Part shown: positions 33,991 through 43,582 of the stretch, piece after piece
How the letters are laid out: each line of letters opens with the position of its first letter
How positions within the stretch are numbered: the first letter of the stretch is position 1
Assembly (NCBI GenBank): GCA_015832175.1
Contig: WJXW01000001.1
Location: 2,852,001 to 2,916,000 of the forward strand
Source of the DNA: Paraphaeosphaeria minitans
Taxonomy: Eukaryota > Ascomycota > Dothideomycetes > Pleosporales > Didymosphaeriaceae
Length of the DNA: 64,000 bases
Reading direction: 5' to 3'
Program-made: the position numbers and the translations under genes
Notes under the pieces: model-generated
What the model was told of the DNA's origin: nothing
Seen by the model: only the letters and a program-made list of their open reading frames with translations
Database searches by the model: none

Positions 33991-36874
33991 GAGCGAGAAA
34001 GTGCATGGACGAGCAGTAGGTAGAAGAAAGGGTTATGTATGTACACCGGCCGCTGAGGTGCGGAAGCGTACTGGGCGTGATGACAGCCAACATTGGGAAT
34101 ACACAGGGCGCAGCGGCATGTACGCCTCGCGTCGAGTTTGCAGACAAAGAAGAAACACGGACGGGTGCCGACGAGAGGCGGAGACAGCGGCCGCAGCAGT
34201 AGCAGCAGCAGCAGAGGCAGAGGCAGAGGCAGAGGCAGACGTACCAACGACCCACAGCAGAATAGGACTGTGTGGTGACTTGAAACGAGAATACCAGATT
34301 CTCAGCTAGCGCAGTAGAGAGTGACTGGGGACAAAGAGCCCCGGAAGTGCGTCGTGGGTGAAGCAGAAGCGACGTTCACGAGCCGTGTGGTGAGCGTCGT
34401 CGGAGCGGTCGTCGGTTGTCGCTGTGGCTGTGGCTGTCGCTGTCGCAATGCGATGGTGGTGGACGGCGAGGCAGGAGCGCAAGAATGCGCAGGGACGACG
34501 GGGACAGGTACGACCGACGATGGCGAGAGATTCGGCCTCTGGCGCCGTGGGTGTTGTTGTGGAGGGGGGTGGCGCGGCGGCGCTTTCGCTGTGGTTGAAG
34601 AGGATGGGCGACGGGCGTCGCTCGCTGGTCGGTGGAACAGACAGTCTCCAGGGCTGGCGGCAATTGGAGAGGACACCCCTTTGGCTCGGCCAATCGCAGC
34701 GCGCAACCCCTGGAGAGCTGCCCCAAAAATAGATGCCAAGGAACGTCCGTGCGCTGAAGCGTTCGGCCTGGCAACTGTCGCTGCACGCACGCAAAGTCGT
34801 TGCAGCCCTGGTCAAATTGCTCCCGAGTCTCGCCACCGACCGCACGATGCTGTTTGCGACGACGCTGCAGCTCAGCTTCTAGTTCTGTCTTCGCCATGCT
34901 TGCAACGAGCGCCGTCTTTGTCCATATGCGCCAAAGTCATGTCATCTTGGCTGCCGCCTCGCCCGTTCGCTGCTCGTGTGGCAAGACCACCGAACTCGGC
35001 CCTGCATCATCAGCAACGATTTTCGCTTTGTTGTTGCAGCACAATGCCCAGATGCACAACGCACAGCATGCATCTCCACGTCCCCGGATGATATCTAACG
35101 CGGGCGACAGTCGATTGTCTTCGTCCTGGCCGTGCGCCTCGAGGCTCCGCGCACGGAGCCGTCAGCCTGGTTGGCCTAGACTGGACTCCGTTCCAACTGT
35201 GACCAAAGTTCACACTATGGTACGCTCGTCCCGTGTCGGCCCTCGGACTCTCATTCGACTCTGCCGTGTTGCTGTCGTCTCAAGAAAACTGTCCGACAGC
35301 ACAGGTGATTGTGAAACACGAGGCTGGTTGGCGGGGTGAGCACGCGAAACTTGCGACGGCAAGATCGTCCATCCGCTTGTTTCAGATGCTTGTGGGAAGG
35401 GATTTGTCGCGCAAATTGACATCTCTCGTTGCCTGATTCCGATCAGTACCAGTAGTCACGCCCGGATTTCTCACCGGTTACAGCCAGTCCATATTCGACC
35501 TGTGAGCGTGTCAGCTGCGAAGTCTTGCAACACTCCACCTCGCTTCGCAGCTATCTACATGCTGTGTAGCTCGCTTGCAACGGTGTCCTTCGCTAGCAAC
35601 TCGAGGCCCTCTTGAGCTACGAGCACCGCCAACCACCCATGATATTGTCCGATTCCGAGACACTCCATCTCACCGCCCGCACTCTGGCAGCACCCGATGA
35701 AACACGCAGGACGCTGGAGCACAGACATTATGCTTAGGCGGCGCGTGGCAGGAGCAGAAGCAGAAGTTACGGAACGTGTAGGCCTTCCCATGATTTGACC
35801 ATCTGCTTTGGGAACTGCCAATGTCCGAGGACCTACAGATAGTTGTCCTATGCGCTTATACCCTCTCAAGCGAGTCTACACTGGCTTCTTCCAGCGAGGA
35901 AAGCGAACATCAGTGGATGTCAATGCCCACAATCATTCAAATCTGCATGCATGTAAGCGAGTGCGGTATATCCCGGGGTAACACGGAGGACGGTTTTTGA
36001 GAAGGTAAGCCTCTTTTCAGGCCCACTTGCTAGACAATGTAGCCTTTCACTCTCATTTCCGGCAGCTTCGTCTCGGCTCGACTTGTATCTTGATGAATTG
36101 CCCGCGTATATCAAACCTTGGCTTGCTTTGTCGTTCCGCACATTGTTTAGGGGAAATTATCGTAGTCGAACAATTGCGTTTTCGACCACGCCCATCAGGT
36201 TCACTCGATGTCCTATATCAGTTCTTATGACAAAGATGGTATGGGTGTACAGTGGTACATTGGGTAATTGGCCCCTACCTAGGAATGGTTTCATGACTCG
36301 GCTAGGCAATTTCATGCTCTCAATCTTTTATGTTCCCAGTAATTCAATAATCCATACAGCTGTAGCTGGATCAACCGCTTTGAATGCGTTTGCGTGCCTT
36401 CGAAATTATCATACGAAAGCCACCGGAAGGCATTCCTCCTCCGCTTCGAAAGCAGCAGGAACATGGAATATATCCCCGCAGTCATTTTCTCAACGGCATC
36501 ATGCAACTCAGGCTCAATCCAAACAATTGGTGAGGTGTTTACAACATTTTGTCTCAGCCATCTATCGTAATCTTTGTCAAACCATCTCGGTGACAGCAGC
36601 AACGCCACTCTGTAGATCGCCTGCCCGTCTATCCATGAATATCGCCCTCCAATTATCATTACGTGCAATCCTTACGATCGTCAGTCGTAATGACCCGCTG
36701 CATAATCTTGTCGAATTCGTTGCATGAGGGTCCCGCTGGCGCGACGGCTCTGGCGCTAACGCTCGCTTAGCCTTTCGGGCAGCCGCGATCTTGGCGCACA
36801 CCGAAAAATCCATGCTGCGAGCTCAAAACTTCTACTCCATCACAGCGTACTAACCCGCAGCACAAGACGTCGCC
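33991..36874. other. 2.9-kb intergenic region with CAG/GAGGCA tract
   Basis: This should contain the phosphatase promoter and the RPL4 promoter. A GCAGCA then GAGGCA tract lies at 34188-34242, and a CCAATCG box at about 34690. Frames of up to 256 codons around 34.3-35.1 kb overlap on both strands, are Arg-rich and have no likeness. A 118-codon minus-strand frame (36668-36312), including WIDGQAIYRVALLLSPRWFD, has a natural composition. It has no start context or recognisable family, so I leave it as an unassigned candidate. Confidence 0.4.
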
Positions 36875-38376
36875 ATGTCTCGGCCTACCGTTACCATCAT
36901 CTCCGCGTCCGGAGAGGCGTCCAAGGACACTGCTACCCTTCCCAATGTCTTCAAGGCAAGTCCCACGACGTTCTCGCAGTTGCAGCTCTGCACGAATCGC
37001 ACGCCCCGCCTCGCGACAACCACCGAACCCGCGCATATCAGGCAGTTGATGGCTAGGATATTGCCTCAACGGGAGACGGCCAGAATTCTCAACCAAGCTT
37101 GGAATAGACGTCGACGGCCGGATATGCGTGGATGAGGATCTGTTGAAACACTGTCGCTTGGGCATACAGTATTTTCCATTCTCAAGGACAAACGCACTCA
37201 TCAGTGTATCCCTGAAGTCTGGATACTGTGTGCACTGCATTTACGGAGCTGCAGAATTTCAGTATCGAAGCTCAATCGCTGACTTACGAACAGAGCCCCA
37301 TCCGCCCGGACATTGTCCATTCGGTGCACACTGGCATGAACAAGAACAAGCGCCAGCCGTACGCTGTGTAAGCCTCGTCAAGCCTGTCGAATGCGTTCTT
37401 AACTGACTTCAACAGCTCCGAGAAGGCTGGACACCAGACCTCTGCCGAGTCTTGGGGTACCGGTCGTGCCGTAGCCCGTATTCCTCGTGTCTCGGGTGGT
37501 GGTACTCACCGTGCTGGTCAGGCTGCGTTCGGTAACATGTGCCGCTCCGGTCGCATGTTCGCTCCAACCAAGGTCTGGAGGAAGTGGCACCAGAAGATCA
37601 ACCTTAACCAGAAGCGCTTCGCGACCGCTTCGGCCCTCGCTGCATCTTCCAGCGCTGCTCTTCTCCTTGCCCGTGGCCACAACATCGCCACCGTACCGGA
37701 AGTTCCCCTCGTCATTTCATCGACCGCTTTCGCCGACGCTGCCATCGCCAAGACCTCCGCTGCCCTTGCTCTGCTCAAGGCCGTCGGTGCTGGCGCTGAC
37801 GTCGAGAAGGTCAAGAAGTCCCGCAAGGTTCGCGCCGGTAAGGGTAAGCTCCGTGGCCGCCGCTACAGGCAGCGCCGTGGTCCTCTTGTCATCTACAACC
37901 CCGATGAGGATGGCAAGGAGCTCGTTGGTGCTTTCCGCAACCTCGCTGGTGTTGAGACCTCGTCCGTCTACTCCCTCAATCTTCTCCAGCTCGCCCCTGG
38001 TGGTCACCTCGGACGTTTCATCGTCTGGACCTCATCGGCTTTCTCTGCCCTTGACAAGGTCTACGGCTCCACTACCGAGCCTTCGGCCCTCAAGAAGGAC
38101 TTCCTCCTCCCCTCTGCTCTCATGAAGCAGCCCGATCTCAGCAAGATCATCAACTCCAGCGACGTCCAGAAGGTCCTCCGACCTGTCCGTGGCAGTGCCA
38201 TCAGCAAACGTACCAACGTCCAGAAGAAGAACCCCCTCAAGAACTTCCAGGTGCAGCTCCGCCTCAACCCCTACGCGGCTGCCTTCGCCAAGGAGAAGCA
38301 GGGCCAGAAGGAGCTCAACTCTGGCAAGCCCGAGCGTGTCGGCGAGGGCTTCACCGAACAGCTTCACGAGAACTAG
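36875..38376 (+). CDS. rpl4: 60S ribosomal protein L4 (uL4)
   Basis: Three exons: 36875-36955, 37294-37367 and 37416-38376, 371 aa. The joined start reads [14 protein letters not shown]...LPNVF, then [20 protein letters not shown] and [20 protein letters not shown]. The last two are the invariant L4 blocks, and they confirm both introns. [20 protein letters not shown] (with the peptide-exit-tunnel loop) and [19 protein letters not shown] follow, with the usual eukaryotic C-terminal extension. It is a structural protein of the large ribosomal subunit whose loop lines the exit tunnel. Intron 1 is 338 nt, long for this window, and starts with GC (AAG|GCAAGT). Codon use is strongly biased, as for RPL7. 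Confidence 0.96.
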
Positions 38377-39452
38377 ATCTAGGCGCTTGGGTTTGGTTCT
38401 GGGTTTTCTTTCAAAGTTTCTTCACGACATTGAATGGCTGGTGTACACGGTGATGGCTCGATGTAGCTGTCCTAAACATATACCCGAGAAGGGTTTCCTC
38501 ACCTTCAGATTCGTCTTGTGTGCCTGTGATGACTGTAAATATCTTGCCCGACACAACGAGCGAATGCTGGCTTGTGTAGTCCCCCCAGTCAACAAGTCCA
38601 GTCCAGTCCAGTCCAGTGCGGCTGAAAAATTCGCAGGTCACTGCGAACTGTTGTCCTTTTTCATCACACACCGACTTCGTATTTCCCTTTCCACGAGATC
38701 CGAGACCAGCCTAACTGCCATTATGCTTCAATACTTGCCCACTTAAACTATACATAGGAGCATGATGTCAGTAGCCCGCATACAGAGTTACCGCGCAGTA
38801 GATTTAAGCTACTACGTATGAGACATACAAAATGTGAGATGTTCAACCGAGAACTTTCGTTCCCAGAAACATAAGTTCCACTGTCTTCTTTTAACATAAA
38901 AATAAGCAAAAGTTCCTACCTAATAAATCTACATACAGATCGTTCCAAAAAAAAGTTCGGAGTGGAGATATTTGACTAATCGATGTTTTCCGAAAAATGT
39001 TTTGCAACCAGATCGTAGCTTCAGCCTGGCAGTATGCTAGAGCCTGGAATGCGAGCATTGTAATATTATGTATCCCTGTTCTTTACTTTGTTGGTCTCGC
39101 ATATGGCCAGCAGGCTAAGATCTTGAGTACAATCTGAGGGAAGGTGATCGTGGTGGAAGCATCCTAGGTTCTGGCGAAGTAGGTATTGAATCCGAACGAG
39201 CACGTTCTATTGATTTAAGACACATCGAGAAATGACTCATTACATGGTTTGACCCATCCTACTAGATGAGAGCATACGGAACAATGGAAGGTACAAGCGG
39301 ATACTGTCCGTGCACTCTCCTGCATCACTAATCTAGTTTCGCGAACGGCGCGCCTGTAAGTTGAAGCTCCCGCTTTCACGACTTCAACTTTACACTCGTC
39401 ACCACCCCCTCAATACGCGGAGACTGGACTCAGCTATCGTTAACTGCCAGAC
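38377..39452. other. Intergenic between RPL4 and TAF11
   Basis: RPL4 3' UTR followed by AT-rich sequence. A short (GTCCA)n run lies at about 38594-38617. No gene seen. Confidence 0.45.
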
Positions 39453-40460
39453 ATGGCGTCACCTTCGCCCCCACAGATCATCGTTCCCAACCCTTGCAAA
39501 CGCGGCTCCATTTCGAGCGTCTCGTCACAAGCAAAGAAACGCAAACCCTCAAATCTCCGCAACTCGTTCGACCCAGACAACGAATCCGCCATAGCTTCAC
39601 CGATGCGTCATAGTCGATCACCCTCAGTCGGCAGTGTGGACACGGCCCCACTCGTGAACGGAGCAGGCGGCGGCAGAAAGAGGAAGCGCAAGGGCGATGA
39701 TGGCGCCAGCATCGCCGGCAGCTCAGCCCGCGGCGGCGCACGTCCAGAAGACCGCTCGGTGAATGGAGCGGCGGGTGCCGAAGAAGAAGAAGACGACGAC
39801 TACGGCGAGGACGAAGACGAGGGCACGAAGCTGGAAGGCGAGCGCCCCTCCGAAGCCGCCAAACAACAAGCCGCACACAACGAGCGCATGCTCGTGCTGG
39901 CCATGGACGAATCGCAGCAGAACGCTTACTCAGTGTACCGTCGTGTCAAGCTCAAGACCTCGATGGTGCGCAAGCTGGTCAACCAGACACTGTCGCAGTC
40001 CGTCCCGCCAAACGTCATCATCGCTGTGACGTCGTACAGCAAGGCGTTCGTCGGCGAGCTAATCGACCGCGCGCTCATCGTCCGCGACGAGTGGGCCGCT
40101 GCGCGCACGCACTTGCCGAATCCGAATCTCCCTCCCGCCGTCCTGCAGCAAGGTCTTCAAGAGCCCTTTGGTCATCGGCCGGCGAGTAAACCGTCGAATC
40201 AGCACATCCAGAACGCAGGCATGTATCTCAACCAAGTCAACCGAGAAGAAGGATTCTGGAAGGAGATACCGCGGGATGCGAGTTTGAAGGATAGGCTGAA
40301 AGAAGAGGACAAGGGTCCGTTGACGCCAGCGCACTTGAGAGAGGCGTTGAGGCGGTATAAGAGGGATCGAGAAGGTGGAGGCGCTGGGTTCGCGGGGTTG
40401 AGCTTGGAGGGCCCGGAGCGAACGCTGGCGAGGACGGGGGGTCGGAGGTTGTTCCGCTGA
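39453..40460 (+). CDS. TAF11: TFIID subunit TAF11 (TAFII28)
   Basis: A single exon of 335 aa. The N-terminal 130 residues are disordered, with a basic patch (GGGRKRKRKGDD) and an acidic run (EEEEDDDYGEDEDE). The conserved TAFII28 histone fold follows: NERMLVLAMDESQQNAYSVY, then RRVKLKTSMVRKLVNQTLSQ and NVIIAVTSYSKAFVGELIDR. The C-terminus carries the usual short helical block (GPLTPAHLREALRRYKRDRE). TAF11 pairs with TAF13 through the histone fold in TFIID and helps place TBP at promoters. The gene is convergent with the Prp45 homologue; their stops are 622 bp apart. Confidence 0.93.
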   Translation: MASPSPPQIIVPNPCKRGSISSVSSQAKKRKPSNLRNSFDPDNESAIASPMRHSRSPSVGSVDTAPLVNGAGGGRKRKRKGDDGASIAGSSARGGARPEDRSVNGAAGAEEEEDDDYGEDEDEGTKLEGERPSEAAKQQAAHNERMLVLAMDESQQNAYSVYRRVKLKTSMVRKLVNQTLSQSVPPNVIIAVTSYSKAFVGELIDRALIVRDEWAAARTHLPNPNLPPAVLQQGLQEPFGHRPASKPSNQHIQNAGMYLNQVNREEGFWKEIPRDASLKDRLKEEDKGPLTPAHLREALRRYKRDREGGGAGFAGLSLEGPERTLARTGGRRLFR

Positions 40461-41081
40461 GGTGTTTGCGACTGCGATTTGAGGACCAGGAGAAGCGCCT
40501 TTGCCCAGACTTCTTCTGTGGTCTACTCCTCTTGTCGAGCGTCACTACACTCGTGTTGCCGCTTGCATGTTCCACCAACGTGCGGCACCTCTCCGCCGCT
40601 GCATCGGCGTCCCTCTCTTCGAAGCGTGGCGTTTGAGGCTACTTCCACGGCCGTCAAAGCCGAATGCTGCGGTATATTCGACGACAACCTACAACCGAAG
40701 CTGGAATGGGATGCCTTATTCATTGGCTTTACTCCACAATGTGTATGTTTCCAAAAGCTTGAACGTTGACCGCAAGCTTGAGATGTGTCTGACTTCTGTC
40801 CACGGTGGCGGTGAGGCACAGCATGGCGTCCAGATTTATTGTTCATTGTTCATTAGATACCCATTACAACATTGAATCATTCAGGCACAAAATTACATCA
40901 GAAGTCGCATTGGAACTTGAGAGGGAAGGTCGTTGACATCTTCCTTGGTTGGGTATCCGATCTGATATGTAGAGAAATATGTGATGCCGCGTCCGAGAAG
41001 TCAACTCGATACCTCCAGTACCGAAGCCAAACGCCACCAGCAAGGCAAAAATGCAAATGAATGCCCTCAATGCAGTCCACC
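40461..41081. other. Convergent intergenic region TAF11-prp45
   Basis: The 3' flanks of both genes. No gene supported. Confidence 0.45.
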
Positions 41082-42752
41082 CTAATCGCTGTCATCCTCG
41101 ACCCTCGCGCGCTTCATAGACCGGCTCTCGCTCTGCTCCCCACCCCTCTTCTCGCCTGCCTTCTCCCCCCTCACCTCCTTGATCATCTTGTCAATTTGAA
41201 ACGGATCCTCCTTCTCCTTCTCAAACTGCACCGGCCCATCCCGCTGCTCCTGCACGTCCGCGCCCTTGAACCCCTCCTTTGGCCGCCCCAGCACCTCAAA
41301 CCGGCTGCTCTTGGTGATGCGGTCGTACGTCTCGCCCGCGTCCTCGCCGTCGTCCTGCGTGACGCTGGGTCGGTAGATGCTGGCGATGGCGTCCTGCGCC
41401 GCGAACAGCGGCTTGTCGTACGCCTGGTCTTCGTTGAAGCCGGCGTCGAAGCCCGAGGACTGGTTGAACAGGCGCGAGTCGTACATGGCTTCGGCGGACT
41501 GCGTGGGCTTGGCGAGCCCGAGGGCGACTTTCTCGCTGATGTCGCGGTTTTGTTCGCGCGCGAGCATCTGGAGTTTGCGCTCTGTGCCCATGCGGGATTG
41601 GCGGAGCTCGCGCTGGAACTCTTGGCGTCGCTCTTTGCGGGCTTCTTCGCGGCGGCGGACGCCTTCGTCTTCCGAGTCGGAATGCGAGGAGGCGGAGGAG
41701 TAGCTCGCGGAGCGGCGGCGGGTGTGCGTGGTGCGGTCTTCGCGGGCTTGTCGCGCGAGGTCGCGGAGGTGCTCTTCCTTTTGGAGTTTCTCTTTCTCGG
41801 CGAGACGCTGCTGCATGAGCGCTCGTTGTTTGACTTCCTCGCGTGCGTGTCGGTCAGCGGCTTGCAGGGCCTCGCCGAACTGCGCGAATTTGTCGTTGAT
41901 GGTCACGTCTTGGAGGCCGCGGCCGTCGGCGGCGAGACGCTTGTCTAGCGGGACGGTGTAGCCCTTGGGGTTCTTCCAGTTGGAAATGGGAGGGGGGATC
42001 TTCCACATTTCCTGGTCCTCTGCTGTGAGCTTTCGGGGAGGAGAGTGGAGGACAGGCGGCGGAGGGGAAGGTGGTCCACGTGGAATGCGCTTGTGCTTGA
42101 ACTTTGGCGGTTCCATGGGATCCATCTGGCGCTGCTGGATCTTGAGAATGCGCGTCTTGCCTTGTGCTTCGCCCATCTGCGCGGTAGGCGTGTATCTGAC
42201 AAACGTAGGCTCGTCTTTCCCTCTCCCCTTGACATTCTTCGGCTTTTGTGCTGCCGTCTGTCCGGCAATCAGCGCATTGAGCGCCGCGGCCGTCTTCTCC
42301 TTGGTTGCCTGCACCATCTCCTGGCTTGGCCGCTCCAAGTCCAGCTCGCCTGCGTTCGCCTGTTGGCGCAACGGAATCAGATCCTTGAAACTGGCCTGTA
42401 CTATTCGATTCTCGGCATGCCCGCGCCGGGCGATCTCGTCGTACTTGGTCTTGCCCTCCTGATCTACGCGCATCGCTAGTGCATTCGATGTGCTCGCGGT
42501 GCCTTTTCTCCCCATATCCAGCGGATACTGCGCGACGTGTATCTCAGGAAACGCACCACCTTCTCCATAATCTTCTGCAGTGCGCGGTCTCCATCCCGTG
42601 CGCTGCCCGTACGGAGGCGGTCCGTTCTGTCGCTTGGCTAGTTGCGTCGAATGCTCTGGCAGCACGCGTGCATTCCGTGAGGCATCGAGCTCTTCGACGT
42701 CGCCCGCATATCTCGGTTTCGGTAGGGACTTTGAGAGGGTTGCGACAGACAT
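41082..42752 (-). CDS. prp45: Pre-mRNA-processing protein 45, SNW/SKIP family
   Basis: A single exon of 556 aa from ATG 42752, immediately before SVATLSKSLPKPRY. The frame is open further upstream, but that part has no likeness. The SNW domain is clear: PPPISNWKNPKGYTVPLDKR, then LAADGRGLQDVTINDKFAQF and GEALQAADRHAREEVKQRA. The Arg/Glu-rich helical region (LAEKEKLQKEEHLRDLARQA) and an SR-like segment (RRRSASYSSASSHSDSEDE) follow. SKIP/Prp45 is a component of the activated spliceosome and a transcription co-regulator in the nucleus. The length fits filamentous fungi (about 550-600 aa). Confidence 0.93.
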   Translation of the reverse strand: MSVATLSKSLPKPRYAGDVEELDASRNARVLPEHSTQLAKRQNGPPPYGQRTGWRPRTAEDYGEGGAFPEIHVAQYPLDMGRKGTASTSNALAMRVDQEGKTKYDEIARRGHAENRIVQASFKDLIPLRQQANAGELDLERPSQEMVQATKEKTAAALNALIAGQTAAQKPKNVKGRGKDEPTFVRYTPTAQMGEAQGKTRILKIQQRQMDPMEPPKFKHKRIPRGPPSPPPPVLHSPPRKLTAEDQEMWKIPPPISNWKNPKGYTVPLDKRLAADGRGLQDVTINDKFAQFGEALQAADRHAREEVKQRALMQQRLAEKEKLQKEEHLRDLARQAREDRTTHTRRRSASYSSASSHSDSEDEGVRRREEARKERRQEFQRELRQSRMGTERKLQMLAREQNRDISEKVALGLAKPTQSAEAMYDSRLFNQSSGFDAGFNEDQAYDKPLFAAQDAIASIYRPSVTQDDGEDAGETYDRITKSSRFEVLGRPKEGFKGADVQEQRDGPVQFEKEKEDPFQIDKMIKEVRGEKAGEKRGGEQSESRSMKRARVEDDSD

Positions 42753-43582
42753 GGCGGGTGTTGTAGTGAGAGGTCCAGGTTGTTGACGTTGAGCGAGTGA
42801 CGGCGAAACTTTCAGGCTAACAACGGGTATTCGGGATATCAGTTCCACCGGCAAGCAGGTATCACGTGATATGCAGAAGGTCCAGCCCCCGAATTTCAGC
42901 CAGTGCAAGCGAGAGTCTCCCGCATCGCGCGACTCGCATGGTGGTATCTAGTTTAGCTATGGCGCCGGTTGCCCATTGCTCAAACTCAATGCTGGAGCTT
43001 GCATTGATCTGCTTCATCGCAGTAGTGTGCTCAGGATATCTACCTATACCTAGCATGTATGCGATTGCTAGACTACAAGACGCAAAGGACGCTTTCAAAC
43101 CATGTCAAACTGGGTCCCGGATGCAGAGAGGGACGAATTATAAGTTGGTAGGTAGGTAGTGCTCGGTTACGTGCAAGGGAGGCGAGGTATTGGGTGCTGG
43201 GTGTTGGGTGTTGGTGCTCCCTTGCCGTTCAGCGTGGATTGCTCAGTTGGACTCGACCGCCCCTTTGAATTGAAGATGGGACGTTCATCGAGGCCGTCTA
43301 GTGTGTAGATGGCTGCGCGTCACCATCGAAACGATGGCGACACTGGACAGTAGCTCGCGATGTGACATGGCGTGCATGGACGGCGCGTCTTAGCTCGTTC
43401 GAAAGGCGATGGCTGGGGATTGTCGCTCGACTCGCGGACTTGATACACGAATAGTCTCTCATCAAAATAGACGTTGCGCCGCGTGCCCTTTCTGCCGCCC
43501 AAACGGTGGTCCTGCTGACAGCTGAAAGAATGGCATTTCTGCACGCTGCTGTGTAGCTGAGAAACCTGGAACAAAGCCATCC
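42753..43582. other. Divergent promoter region prp45 / low-complexity protein
   Basis: 830 bp between two divergent starts. A short (TAGG)n run (GGTAGGTAGGTAG) lies at about 43146-43159, and a GGGTGCTGGGTGTTGG-type run at about 43190-43215. No gene seen. Confidence 0.45.

Noticed and set aside
34321..35091. 256-codon plus-strand frame as a gene
   Set aside because: It overlaps equally long frames on the minus strand, is Arg/Gly-rich from GC-rich repeats, and has no family likeness.
36083..36727. 214-codon plus-strand frame before RPL4
   Set aside because: A 118-codon minus-strand frame over the same DNA looks more protein-like, and neither matches a family I know. Kept only as a note.
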